Shown here piece after piece: positions 15,604-23,528 of a stretch of 41,587 nucleotides of DNA. Each line of letters begins with the position of its first letter. Position 1 is the stretch's first letter. The DNA lies in assembly GCA_946494335.1 (NCBI GenBank), contig CAMMBV010000035.1, positions 1-41,587 on the forward strand, in the 5' to 3' direction. The position numbers and the translations under genes are program-made. Below the pieces are notes generated by a model. It did no database searches. It was not told the DNA's origin and saw only the letters and a program-made list of their open reading frames with translations. This DNA is from an uncultured Ruminococcus sp. GTDB taxonomy: Bacteria; Bacillota; Clostridia; Lachnospirales; Lachnospiraceae.

Positions 15604-15656
15604 CATCGGCAAAAAATAAAATAATAAAGCAATTTTGTGTATTAAAATTGCCGATG
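15604..15656. promoter_or_regulatory. Inverted repeat upstream of the fic genes
   Basis: CATCGGCAA (15604-15612) and TTGCCGATG (15648-15656) are perfect 9-bp inverted arms 35 nt apart, with AT-rich DNA between. The right arm lies just before TATACT (15663-15668), a likely -10 for the plus-strand fic unit. A dimeric repressor or looped operator is plausible. There is no T run for a terminator. Confidence 0.45.
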
Positions 15657-15717
15657 GCATGGTATACTTGGTATAGGAATTAAAACAGATTATTTGGTGT
15701 GAATGTGAGGTAGGGTA

Positions 15718-16038
15718 ATGCTTGAAAACAAACTGGGAATTACAGATTCAGCGGAACTAGCAAGAACAGAAGAAAAAATCAGCAAGCAGAAAGCGGTTGA
15801 AATGTTTGAAAGTGGATATTTGGAAAGTTTAGAAGCCGGAACATTTGAAAGCCTTGCCAAGATTCATAAATACCTTTTTGATAAAATATATGATTTTGCC
15901 GGTGAGCTTCGAAAGCTGAATATTTCAAAAGGAAATTTCCGTTTTGCTCCATTGATGTATCTGGATGCAGCTTTGCAGAGCATTGACTACAGCTATTACT
16001 ATGAAGGCTACTATGTATATAAAACCAGGGAACTGTAA
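15718..16038 (+). pseudogene. Truncated Fic/DOC-family gene
   Basis: The 106 residues match the N-terminal part of cell-filamentation-type Fic proteins: ENKLGITDSAELARTEEKIS, then GTFESLAKIHKYLFDKIYDFAGELR and NFRFAPLMYLDAALQSID. After this the sequence switches to an unrelated tyrosine-rich tail (DYSYYYEGYYVYKTREL) and stops. The Fic core motif HPFxxGNGR, which should follow about 30 residues later, is absent, so the protein cannot be an AMP-transferase. The ribosome binding site (GAGGTAGGG) is intact, so it may still be translated. It lies 39 nt upstream of a second, intact fic gene; recombination between two fic genes may have removed its 3' half. Confidence 0.7.
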
Positions 16039-16077
16039 ACGAGTTGGAATAAGATTGAGACTGGCGGAGGATATCAG

Positions 16078-16971
16078 ATGGGATACCTTTCTGTTGCAGA
16101 GACAGCAAAAAAATGGGATATATCGGAGAGAAGTGTTCGTAATTATTGTGCGCATGGACGTGTTCCGGGGGCGTTTCTTACCGGAAAGACCTGGAATGTA
16201 CCGGAAGATGCCGCCAAGCCTTTACGAGCAAATCAGAAGGAGAACAAGCCAAAGACGTTGCTTTCCATTCTTCAGGAAGAAAAGAAAAGTAAATATTCCG
16301 GGGGGATTTATCATAAGACACAGATTGATTTAACCTATAATTCCAATCATATGGAAGGCAGCCGGTTGACTCACGATCAGACAAGATATATTTTTGAGAC
16401 AAATACCATCGGCGTGGAAAATGAAACATTGAATGTTGATGATGTGATTGAAACAGCCAACCATTTTCGCTGTATTGATATGATTATTGATAATGCGAAA
16501 TCTACGCTGTCCGAGAAGTTCATCAAAAAGCTGCATTTGATTTTGAAATCCGGAACCAGTGATTCACGCCTGGAATGGTTTGCGGTTGGAGATTATAAGA
16601 AAAGACCAAATGAAGTTGGCGGTATGCCGACAGCAATGCCGGAAGATGTTGCAGACAAGATGAAAAAACTGCTGACAGAATACAACGGGAAAGATAAAAA
16701 GACTTTCGAGGATATTCTGGACTTCCATGTTAAATTTGAAAAGATACACCCGTTCCAGGACGGTAACGGTCGAGTTGGCAGACTAATTTTGTTCAAGGAA
16801 TGCCTGAAATATAATGTTGTTCCGTTTATTATCGATGATAATTTGAAATTGTTCTATTATCGGGGCTTAAAAGAATGGAACAATGAAAAAGGGTATCTGA
16901 CAGATACTTGTCTGACAGCACAGGATAAATATAAGGCATATCTTGACTATTTCAGGATTGAGTATGACTGA
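16078..16971 (+). CDS. Fic-domain AMP-transferase with N-terminal helix-turn-helix
   Basis: This 297-residue protein starts with an excisionase/MerR-like DNA-binding segment (residues 1-45: GYLSVAETAKKWDISERSV, then GAFLTGKTWNVPEDA). The Fic domain follows. The inhibitory helix motif S/T-xxx-E-G/N is at S89-NHM-E93-G94, before the core, as in class II self-inhibited Fic proteins. The catalytic motif HPFQDGNGRVGR (H224-R235) is complete, so AMP (or another NMP) transfer to a Ser, Thr or Tyr hydroxyl is expected. GGAGG lies 7 nt before ATG 16078. The HTH suggests self-regulation. It sits in a plus-strand island with ibrAB, and its target is unknown. Confidence 0.88.
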   Translation: MGYLSVAETAKKWDISERSVRNYCAHGRVPGAFLTGKTWNVPEDAAKPLRANQKENKPKTLLSILQEEKKSKYSGGIYHKTQIDLTYNSNHMEGSRLTHDQTRYIFETNTIGVENETLNVDDVIETANHFRCIDMIIDNAKSTLSEKFIKKLHLILKSGTSDSRLEWFAVGDYKKRPNEVGGMPTAMPEDVADKMKKLLTEYNGKDKKTFEDILDFHVKFEKIHPFQDGNGRVGRLILFKECLKYNVVPFIIDDNLKLFYYRGLKEWNNEKGYLTDTCLTAQDKYKAYLDYFRIEYD

Positions 16972-16978
16972 AGATTAT

Positions 16979-17008
16979 AAAGCATCTGGCATAAAGCCGG
17001 ATGCTTTT
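16979..17008 (+). terminator. Intrinsic terminator after fic
   Basis: AAAGCATCTGGC pairs with GCCGGATGCTTTT around ATAAA, followed by T residues. It separates fic from ibrAB. In 17009-17187 I see only a 23-codon reading frame (17012-17080) after no clear promoter, and an AT-rich stretch with TATACC at 17159-17164 as a possible ibrA -10. Confidence 0.75.
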
Positions 17009-17187
17009 CCAATGATGAAAAGGAGGGAGATGCACATGCCACTCTATAAACACTGTAGCGAAATAGTTTCCAGATCATAAATTTACGCCCGGTTGAATTT
17101 GTGCCCTAAATGTGCTATGGTACTAGGTAGAAAAATGTCAGATTTTGGAAAAAAATTGTATACCATACGCACAAGAAGGGTGATTAC

Positions 17188-18519
17188 ATGATACGGGAAT
17201 ACTCAGAACAGAATGTCTACGAAGCGCTGATGGACCGGCTGAAATTTATTTTTGAAGAATTTGAGAACGTATTTATCTCTTTTTCCGGCGGTAAAGACAG
17301 CGGACTTCTCCTTAACATCCTTATGGACTACAGACGAAAGTATTTTCCGGATAAGAAAGTAGGGATATTTCATCAGGATTTTGAAGCCCAGTACACCGTC
17401 ACTACCGAATACATTGAACGGACCATGGAGCGTTACAAGGATGAAGCGGAGCTTTACTGGGTCTGCCTGCCCATGGCCACCAGAACGGCTTTAAGCAGCT
17501 ATGAGATGTACTGGTATCCCTGGGACGACACAAAAGAAGAGGCATGGGTACGGCCCATGCCAAAGAAGAAATATGTGATCAATCTGAAAAATAATCCCAT
17601 GACCACCTACCATTACCGGATGCATCAGGAGGATCTGGCCCATCAGTTTGCCAGATGGTACCGGATCTCCCACGGAAATGCCAAAACAGTCTGTCTGCTG
17701 GGAATGAGAGCGGATGAGTCTCTCCAGCGATACAGTGGCTTTTTGAACAAACAGTACGGTTATAAGGGAGAATGCTGGATCACGAAGCAGTTCAAAGACG
17801 TCTGGTGCGCATCCCCCATGTACGACTGGACGCTGGACGATGTGTGGCATGCCAACTGCCTGTTCCACTACGATTACAATAAATTGTACGATCTTTATTA
17901 TAAAGCGGGACTGAAACCTTCCCAGATGCGGGTGGCCTCCCCCTTCAACGATTATTCCAAGGACGCTCTTAATATGTACCGGGTCATTGACCCGCAGATA
18001 TGGGTCCGGCTGGTGGGAAGAGTCCGGGGCGCCAATTTCGGCGCCATCTATGGGAGATCAAAAGCCATGGGCTACCGCAGCGTCCGTCTCCCCGCAGGCC
18101 ATACCTGGAAATCCTACACCATGTTTCTTCTGGACACACTGCCTGTCCGTCTGCGGAACAATTATGTCAAAAAGTTCAATACTTCCATCCAGTTCTGGCA
18201 CAAAACCGGCGGAGGCCTGGATGAGGAAACGATTCAGGAGCTGGTGGATCACGGTTACCGCATTAAGAGAAACGGCGTATCCAATTATACCCTGAGCAAA
18301 AAATCCCGCATTATATTTGTGGATAAAATCCCGGATAATACGGACGACATCAAAACCTCCAAAGACATTCCCAGCTGGAAACGCATGTGCTGCTGCATCT
18401 TGAAAAACGATCACATCTGCCGCTCCATGGGCTTTGGCATGACGCGGCAGCAGCAAAAAAGAGTGGACGCCATACGCAGGAAATATGAAAGTATCGAGGA
18501 GATGAATTATGGAGTATAA
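17188..18519 (+). CDS. ibrA: IbrA-like PAPS-reductase-family protein (DUF3440)
   Basis: A 443-residue adenine-nucleotide alpha-hydrolase-fold protein. The PP-loop SFSGGKDSGLL is at about 31-41 and the family-specific GMRADESLQRYSGFLNKQ follows mid-protein, then the DUF3440 C-terminal region. Four cysteines near the end (C401, C402, C403, C411) could hold a metal or Fe-S cluster, as in the related DndC. IbrA and IbrB were described in E. coli as activators of prophage-encoded immunoglobulin-binding genes; the biochemical reaction is not established. True sulphonucleotide reduction is unlikely, because sulphate genes are absent. The stop overlaps the ibrB start by 11 nt, so the pair is coupled. 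Its GC content is higher than that of the fic genes beside it. Confidence 0.85.
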   Translation: MIREYSEQNVYEALMDRLKFIFEEFENVFISFSGGKDSGLLLNILMDYRRKYFPDKKVGIFHQDFEAQYTVTTEYIERTMERYKDEAELYWVCLPMATRTALSSYEMYWYPWDDTKEEAWVRPMPKKKYVINLKNNPMTTYHYRMHQEDLAHQFARWYRISHGNAKTVCLLGMRADESLQRYSGFLNKQYGYKGECWITKQFKDVWCASPMYDWTLDDVWHANCLFHYDYNKLYDLYYKAGLKPSQMRVASPFNDYSKDALNMYRVIDPQIWVRLVGRVRGANFGAIYGRSKAMGYRSVRLPAGHTWKSYTMFLLDTLPVRLRNNYVKKFNTSIQFWHKTGGGLDEETIQELVDHGYRIKRNGVSNYTLSKKSRIIFVDKIPDNTDDIKTSKDIPSWKRMCCCILKNDHICRSMGFGMTRQQQKRVDAIRRKYESIEEMNYGV

Positions 18520-19033
18520 AAGCCCAGTCTACAACATCATTGCCGTACCCGTGGAAAAGATCAAACCGAATACATACAATCCCAACGCCGTAGCGCCTCC
18601 GGAGATGCGGCTTCTCTATGACAGTATAAAAGCAGACGGCTACACCATGCCTATCGTATGCTACTATGACAAGCCGGAAGATATTTACATCATCGTAGAC
18701 GGTTTTCACCGCTACCGGATCATGCTGGAATATCCGGATATCTATGAAAGAGAAAAGGGGATGCTCCCGGTCTCTGTGATCCAGAAAAACCTTGACCAGC
18801 GAATGGCCAGCACCATCCGGCACAACCGGGCACGCGGAAACCACGACGTGGATCTGATGAGCAATATCATCAAGGAGCTGCACGAACTGGGCCGCTCCGA
18901 CAACTGGATTTCCAAACATCTGGGTATGGATAAGGACGAGATCCTGCGGCTGAAACAGATCACCGGACTGGCCGCGCTTTTTAAAGACGTGAAATTCGGA
19001 AAAGCCTGGCAGCCTGCCGAGGAAGAGGAGTAA
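18509..19033 (+). CDS. ibrB: IbrB-like ParB/sulfiredoxin-fold protein
   Basis: A 174-residue protein with a ParB/Srx N-domain: VEKIKPNTYNPN, then IKADGYTMPIVCYY and the nucleotide-site motif IVDGFHRYRIM. A second motif is MASTIRHNRARGNHDVDL, then a helix-turn-helix (LGRSDNWISKHLGMDKDEILRL). This is the IbrB partner of IbrA, and the fixed pairing points to a joint function. ParB/Srx domains bind or hydrolyse NTPs, and the HTH suggests DNA binding. ATG 18509 lies inside the last codons of ibrA, with GAGGAG upstream. Confidence 0.85.
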   Translation: MEYKSPVYNIIAVPVEKIKPNTYNPNAVAPPEMRLLYDSIKADGYTMPIVCYYDKPEDIYIIVDGFHRYRIMLEYPDIYEREKGMLPVSVIQKNLDQRMASTIRHNRARGNHDVDLMSNIIKELHELGRSDNWISKHLGMDKDEILRLKQITGLAALFKDVKFGKAWQPAEEEE

Positions 19034-19060
19034 GAAATTTCGAAAATTATACCGCCAATA

Positions 19061-19106
19061 AAAAAAGACCGCTGCAAAATATTTTCTACTTTGCAGCAGT
19101 CTTTTT
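19061..19106. terminator. Bidirectional terminator between ibrB and proS
   Basis: AAAAAGACCGCTGCAAA and TTTGCAGCAGTCTTTTT form a long stem with T runs on both strands, serving the convergent ibrB (+) and proS (-). Confidence 0.9.
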
Positions 19107-19117
19107 CTTATTCTCTT

Positions 19118-20557
19118 TTAATACGCTTTTCCCCAATAAACCATTTTCACTGCCGGTTTGCCGCAGCAGACACAGGTATCTGCAAGATGTTCCTGCTCAA
19201 AGGGCATACAGCGTGAGGTAGCCTGGGTGTCCTCTTTAATCTTGTCCTCACATTCCTGGCATCCGCACCACATGGCTTTCACAAAGCCCGGCTTTTCCTC
19301 AATGGTCTTTTTAAACTCGTCATAATCCGTTGCCACATAAGTGTGGGCGTCGCGGTGTGCTCTGGCTCTCTCCAGCATATCGCGCTGAATGGTCTTAAGC
19401 AGCTCTTCTGCTTTTTCCGCTGCCTCATCAAGAGACACCACAATTTTCTCTCTCGTATCTCTGCGCACCAGCACAGCCTGATTCTGTTCAATGTCCTTGG
19501 GTCCCAGTTCCACACGAATGGGAATACCCCGCATCTCCTGCTCCGAGAATTTCCATCCTGGGCTCTTGTCGGAATCATCCATGCGCGCTCTGATACCCTG
19601 GGCTTTCAGCGCTTCTGCCACTTTACCCGCTGCATCCAGCACACCTTCTTTTTTCTGCTGAATGGGAATCACCATTACCTGAATGGGGGAGATTCTGGGC
19701 GGAAGCACCAGACCGCTGTCATCCCCGTGCACCATAATAATGGCTCCGATCATACGGGTTGTCATGCCCCAGGAAGTCTGGTGCACATATTTCAGCGTGT
19801 TGTCTTTATCTGTATACTGAATATTGAAGGCCTTTGCAAAGCCATCGCCGAAATTATGGCTGGTTCCTGACTGAAGGGCCTTGCCGTCATGCATCAGAGA
19901 TTCAATGGTGTAAGTAGCTTCCGCTCCGGCAAATTTTTCTTTATCCGTCTTCTTTCCTTTGATAACCGGAATCGCCAGCACCTCTTCACAGAAATCGGCA
20001 TAGACGTTCAGCATCATGATAGTGCGCTCTTCCGCCTCCTGTGCTGTGGCGTGAGCTGTGTGACCTTCCTGCCACAGGAATTCACGGGAACGCAGAAACG
20101 GTCTGGTAGTCTTTTCCCAACGGACTACAGAGCACCACTGATTATACAACTTGGGCAGATCTCTGTGAGAATGCACGTCTTTGGCGTAAAGATCGCAGAA
20201 CAGCGTCTCTGAAGTCGGTCTCACGCACAGTCTTTCCTGCAGCGGCTCCAGTCCTCCGTGGGTCACCCATGCAACCTCCGGAGCAAATCCTTCCACATGG
20301 TCTTTTTCTTTCTGCAGCAGACTTTCCGGAATGAACATGGGAAGATACACATTTTCCACCCCGGTCTCTTTAAATCTGGCGTCCAGCTCTTTCTGGATAT
20401 TCTCCCAGATTGCGTATCCTGCCGGTTTAATCACCATGCATCCCTTTACGCTGGTGTAATCAATCAGTTCTGCTTTTTTTACAATGTCTGTATACCACTG
20501 GGCGAAATCTTCCTCCATGGAAGTAATCGCCTCTACCAGTTTCTTTTCCTTTGCCAT
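19118..20557 (-). CDS. proS: Prolyl-tRNA synthetase, archaeal/eukaryotic type
   Basis: A 479-residue class II aminoacyl-tRNA synthetase that charges tRNA-Pro. Motif 2 lies in the [16 protein letters not shown] to [28 protein letters not shown] stretch; the anticodon-binding domain begins near VMVIPIQQK. The C-terminal zinc-binding domain, absent from classical bacterial ProS, is visible as CGCQEC followed by CVCCGKP, and the protein ends in a Tyr (KAY). This short ProS lacks the Ala-tRNA-Pro editing insertion. AAAAAGGAGAAGTT precedes ATG 20557. No T-box fits in the 29-nt gap from the deaminase gene upstream. Confidence 0.95.
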   Translation of the reverse strand: MAKEKKLVEAITSMEEDFAQWYTDIVKKAELIDYTSVKGCMVIKPAGYAIWENIQKELDARFKETGVENVYLPMFIPESLLQKEKDHVEGFAPEVAWVTHGGLEPLQERLCVRPTSETLFCDLYAKDVHSHRDLPKLYNQWCSVVRWEKTTRPFLRSREFLWQEGHTAHATAQEAEERTIMMLNVYADFCEEVLAIPVIKGKKTDKEKFAGAEATYTIESLMHDGKALQSGTSHNFGDGFAKAFNIQYTDKDNTLKYVHQTSWGMTTRMIGAIIMVHGDDSGLVLPPRISPIQVMVIPIQQKKEGVLDAAGKVAEALKAQGIRARMDDSDKSPGWKFSEQEMRGIPIRVELGPKDIEQNQAVLVRRDTREKIVVSLDEAAEKAEELLKTIQRDMLERARAHRDAHTYVATDYDEFKKTIEEKPGFVKAMWCGCQECEDKIKEDTQATSRCMPFEQEHLADTCVCCGKPAVKMVYWGKAY

Positions 20558-20586
20558 AACTTCTCCTTTTTAATCCTTTCTTATCC

Positions 20587-21072
20587 TTAAACCCGGAAGG
20601 TTATCTCCCGGTTTGTTCTGTTGTACTTGTAATAACGGACTCCCGCCGCATCCATCATGCGCTTGGAGGCGATGACGGAATCCGTATTTTCATATTTGTC
20701 ACTGTCATAAATCACCGTCTTGATGCCGGCCTGAATAATGGCCTTGGCACACTCATTGCAGGGAAAAAGGGAAACATACAGTTTGGCTCCCTCCAGACTT
20801 CCGCCCCGGTAATTTAAGATTGCGTTCAGCTCACTGTGAGTGGAGTACAGGTACTTGGTCTCCAGCGGCTCGCCTTCTCTTGTCCAGGGAAACTCGTCGT
20901 CGGAGCATCCTGCGGGAAAACCGTTGTATCCCATGGAAAGGATTTTATTATCCGCACTTACAATGCAGGCGCCCACCTGAGTGTTGGGATCCTTGGAACG
21001 CATCCCGGATAAAATCGCCACACCCATAAAGTATTCATCCCATGTGATATAGTCCTTTCTCTTTGTATCCAT
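20587..21072 (-). CDS. Deoxycytidylate (dCMP) deaminase
   Basis: A zinc-dependent deaminase of 161 residues converting dCMP to dUMP for thymidylate synthesis. Zinc ligands are in HSELNAIL (His plus catalytic Glu) and PCNECAKAI (CxxC). The N-terminal ITWDEYFMGVAILSGMRSKDPNTQVGA and GYNGFPAGCSD are typical of the family (ComEB-like). I choose ATG 21072 (MDTKRKDY), with AAGGTGAG seven bases upstream, over GTG 21081. It lies between the LMW-phosphatase paralogue and proS on the same strand, with 20- and 29-nt gaps. Confidence 0.93.
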   Translation of the reverse strand: MDTKRKDYITWDEYFMGVAILSGMRSKDPNTQVGACIVSADNKILSMGYNGFPAGCSDDEFPWTREGEPLETKYLYSTHSELNAILNYRGGSLEGAKLYVSLFPCNECAKAIIQAGIKTVIYDSDKYENTDSVIASKRMMDAAGVRYYKYNRTNREITFRV

Positions 21073-21092
21073 CCTTCTCACCTTATCCTTTC

Positions 21093-21557
21093 TCAGTCTG
21101 AAAGAAGTTCCTCCTCATTGAGCTGGACAACCAGACCATCCAGCAGTTTCTCCAGAATTTCATAACACTTTCCGTATTCCTTCAGCGGTTCCCCGTAAAG
21201 AGGCGCCAACTCGCCTCGCAGGCGTATATATTCCGTCAGTGTATAAACATTTCTGGCATTTTCATAATTTTCCCAGATTTTTTCCTTCTGGCCGTCCTCC
21301 ATGGTCAAAACCAGCACATCATCGCCGATATCCTGCTGCATCAGCTGCCTGGCGGTATGCTCCGACACGCTGTATCCATTGCTGATCAGCACCGCCTCCG
21401 CTTTCTGATTCATGGGCTCCGGAAACAGCACCACCAGACCTCTGGATTCTATCTCCATGGGCCCCAGCAAAAATTTACTCTTCATGATTATTTTTGCCAT
21501 GGGCGCTCTGCTGTTGTCGTCATCATCTACAAAAATCAACTTATTGTAACGCTTCAC
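21093..21557 (-). CDS. LMW protein-tyrosine-phosphatase fold protein lacking the catalytic cysteine
   Basis: This 154-residue protein follows sua5, the place of ywlE (arginine phosphatase) in Bacillus. It has the LMW-PTP opening LIFVDDDDNSRAPMAK, where family members read FVCxGNxCRSPMAE. The nucleophile Cys is D11 and the second Cys is S16, while the Arg of the P-loop (R17) remains. The rest is recognisable: GYSVSEHTARQL and DDVLVLTMEDGQKEKI, the latter in place of the usual late Asp-Pro loop. It is therefore probably not a phosphatase; a binding or regulatory role is possible. The start is GTG 21557, about ten bases after GGGGAG. Confidence 0.75.
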   Translation of the reverse strand: MKRYNKLIFVDDDDNSRAPMAKIIMKSKFLLGPMEIESRGLVVLFPEPMNQKAEAVLISNGYSVSEHTARQLMQQDIGDDVLVLTMEDGQKEKIWENYENARNVYTLTEYIRLRGELAPLYGEPLKEYGKCYEILEKLLDGLVVQLNEEELLSD

Positions 21558-21573
21558 TTTGCCGCTCGCTCCC

Positions 21574-22623
21574 CTATACTTTAATCACCTGATGTCCTGC
21601 CGCTTTCAACAGGCGGTTCATGATTGCCTGTCCCATCCTCGGTGTGTCAAAAGACTCTGAAAAAATGTAAGCCGCATCACATTCATCAAACTCTCTTAAC
21701 ACGCTGTACAGATGGCGCCCGATACTTTCTTCCTCGGAACGTGCACCAATGCTTTTTACGATACCCTGAGGATATTCTCCCACCGACTCGTCCGTTCCGA
21801 TAATTCCCACCGTATATCCGGCTGCTATCTTTTCCCTGGCCAGTTTCCGGATTTTGTCCGTCACCTTTTCCTGCTGCCCTTCCACAATCATAAGCGCTCC
21901 CTTGGGTGCATAATGACGGTACTTCATTCCCGGCGCTTTGGGACGCACACTGGAATCCGACGCAATCAGTCCTTTATCCATGCGCACTTCCCCCAGAATA
22001 TCACGCAGCATCTTTTCATTGATATAACCCGGCCGCAAAATAGTGGGCACTTCTTCTGTAAAATCCACAATGGTGGATTCCAGACCAATTCCCACGCTGC
22101 CGCCGTCCACAATCATTTCAATTTTCCCATTGAGATCTTCAATGACATGTTCCGCCAGCGTTGGACTGGGTCTGCCCGATGTATTGGCGCTGGGTGCAGC
22201 CACGTATCCCCCGCTTTCCCGGATCAGCGCCCTTGCAATGGGGTGATCCGGCATCCGCACAGCTACGCTGTCAAGCCCTCCCGTAGTCTCGTAAGGCACC
22301 ATATCGCTTTTATGAAAAATCATCGTAAGCGGTCCCGGCCAGCATTTCTTTGCCAGCCTTTCGGCTTTTGGCGGAACTTCTGTCACCAATGGAAACAGAC
22401 TTTCCAGATCTGCAATGTGGACAATCAGCGGATTATCCGACGGTCGTCCCTTGGCCGCGTAAATCCGATGAGAAGCTTCCACATCCAGCGCATTTCCTCC
22501 CAGACCGTATACGGTCTCCGTAGGAAAGGCCACCAGACCTCCTTCTTTTATGACTCTCCCCGCCTCCCGAATGCAGTCCATCCGGGGATTGCCGGGGTCA
22601 ATTTTTACTATTTTTGTATTCAT
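21574..22623 (-). CDS. L-threonylcarbamoyladenylate synthase (Sua5)
   Basis: A 349-residue enzyme making threonylcarbamoyl-AMP from Thr, bicarbonate and ATP, the first step of t6A37 modification of ANN-decoding tRNAs. The YrdC domain shows GGLVAFPTETVYGLGGNALD, then AAKGRPSDNPLIVHI and KKCWPGPLTMIF, with SANTSGRPSPT. The C-terminal Sua5 domain begins near APGMKYRHYAPKG. ATG 22623 is chosen because GAAGGAAAG precedes it; the longer frame to 22665 lacks a ribosome binding site. It is between cwlD and the ywlE-like gene. Confidence 0.94.
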   Translation of the reverse strand: MNTKIVKIDPGNPRMDCIREAGRVIKEGGLVAFPTETVYGLGGNALDVEASHRIYAAKGRPSDNPLIVHIADLESLFPLVTEVPPKAERLAKKCWPGPLTMIFHKSDMVPYETTGGLDSVAVRMPDHPIARALIRESGGYVAAPSANTSGRPSPTLAEHVIEDLNGKIEMIVDGGSVGIGLESTIVDFTEEVPTILRPGYINEKMLRDILGEVRMDKGLIASDSSVRPKAPGMKYRHYAPKGALMIVEGQQEKVTDKIRKLAREKIAAGYTVGIIGTDESVGEYPQGIVKSIGARSEEESIGRHLYSVLREFDECDAAYIFSESFDTPRMGQAIMNRLLKAAGHQVIKV

Positions 22624-22681
22624 CGCTTTACTTTCCTTCGCATAATCCATCTTATTATACCACACATTATGTAAAAAGGAA

Positions 22682-23374
22682 CTATTTTTTCAGATACTCC
22701 TCAACTCCCTGACAGACAGCTTTGGCAATCTGCTCCTGATATGCATCCTCGCAAAGCTTTCCGGCCTCCTCCGGATTGGTCAGGAAACCGCATTCCACTA
22801 TGACCACCGGCGTGCTGGTTTTCTTCAGCATATAATACGTTTCGTTGCCCTTCGCCTCTCTGCTGCTCTTTGGAGCCACGTTGGAAATCAGCTGCGCCTG
22901 GAGGATCTGCGCCAGCTCTTTGGCGCTTTCGGAACTTTGATAGTAAAATACCTGAGGACCTTTTACAGATGCATCGGAGTAACTGTTCTGGTGGATGCTG
23001 ACCGCACAGGCTGCATTGCTTTCATCAATAATTGCACAGCGGTTTTTAAGATCCTGGGATTTTTTGTTGCTGCTGTTCTCGTCACACAGCATAACGTCTT
23101 CTGTCCGTGTCATAACCGCCTCAATTCCGGCATTTTCCATTTGTTCCTTTAATTTAAGAGCAATGGACAGATTGATATCCTTTTCCAGCGTACCGTCCGC
23201 TCCCACTTTTCCCGGATCGATTCCGCCGTGTCCGGCGTCAATTACCACTGTCTGCTTTTCCGCCATATTCTGCGACACCAGCCTGGCTCCTTCCTGAGAC
23301 AGAAGATAGACGCCAAACAGCATAAGGCATCCCAGCACTATTTCCGCAGCCCGTTTTTTTACCTCTTTTTCCAT
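22682..23374 (-). CDS. cwlD: N-acetylmuramoyl-L-alanine amidase, CwlD-like
   Basis: A 230-residue Amidase_3 zinc enzyme with an N-terminal membrane anchor (about 9-25). Catalytic signatures are VIDAGHGGIDPG (zinc His H49), LEKDINLSIA (zinc Glu), SIHQNSY (zinc His), and IVECGFLTNPEE (catalytic Glu). Length and motif spacing fit CwlD, which removes peptides from cortex muramic acid so that muramic-delta-lactam can form and germination enzymes can act. ATG 23374 is chosen; the 65-residue upstream extension is AT-rich and crosses promoter elements. A sigma-E-like promoter lies 30-55 nt upstream. Confidence 0.85.
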   Translation of the reverse strand: MEKEVKKRAAEIVLGCLMLFGVYLLSQEGARLVSQNMAEKQTVVIDAGHGGIDPGKVGADGTLEKDINLSIALKLKEQMENAGIEAVMTRTEDVMLCDENSSNKKSQDLKNRCAIIDESNAACAVSIHQNSYSDASVKGPQVFYYQSSESAKELAQILQAQLISNVAPKSSREAKGNETYYMLKKTSTPVVIVECGFLTNPEEAGKLCEDAYQEQIAKAVCQGVEEYLKK

Positions 23375-23402
23375 ACCATACCTGCAAGAAATCTTTACTG
23401 CT

Positions 23403-23430
23403 AATATATGTTTTCCATTTACAAATATTG
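23403..23430 (-). promoter_or_regulatory. Sigma-E-like promoter of cwlD
   Basis: On the minus strand CAATATT (23430-23424) and CATATATT (23410-23403) are 13 nt apart, close to the sigma-E patterns (ATATT -35, CATANNNT -10). The position, about 30 nt before the cwlD start, is appropriate. A plus-strand TATAAT at 23431-23436 may serve the divergent gene. Confidence 0.45.
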
Positions 23431-23468
23431 TATAATCTGATATATTTAAACCAGTAACAAAAGGCAGA

Positions 23469-23508
23469 GACGCCACAAAAACGTTTTGTTTTTGCGGCGT
23501 TTTTTTAT
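23469..23508 (+). terminator. Terminator-like hairpin in the leader of the ATP-grasp gene
   Basis: ACGCCACAAAAAC pairs with GTTTTTGCGGCGT and is followed by seven or more T residues on the plus strand. It is 20 nt before the start of the 23529 gene, and no plus-strand gene ends upstream, so it looks like an attenuator. GGC-AGAGAC-GCC just upstream (23463-23474) could compete with it. No known riboswitch class is recognised. Confidence 0.6.
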
Positions 23509-23528
23509 TTTGCAGAAAGGAGCTTTCT

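Noticed and set aside
17012-17080. 23-codon frame after the fic terminator
   Set aside because: Too short, low information and no promoter; an AGGAGG sits inside it, but nothing supports translation.
17188-18519. Assimilatory PAPS reductase (cysH)
   Set aside because: The sequence has the DUF3440/IbrA architecture and an IbrB partner; no sulphate assimilation genes are nearby.
20558-20586. T-box riboswitch before proS
   Set aside because: The gap is only 29 nt, far too short for a T-box.
21712-22674. 320-codon plus-strand open frame
   Set aside because: Antisense to sua5, rich in His and Phe as expected for a shadow frame.
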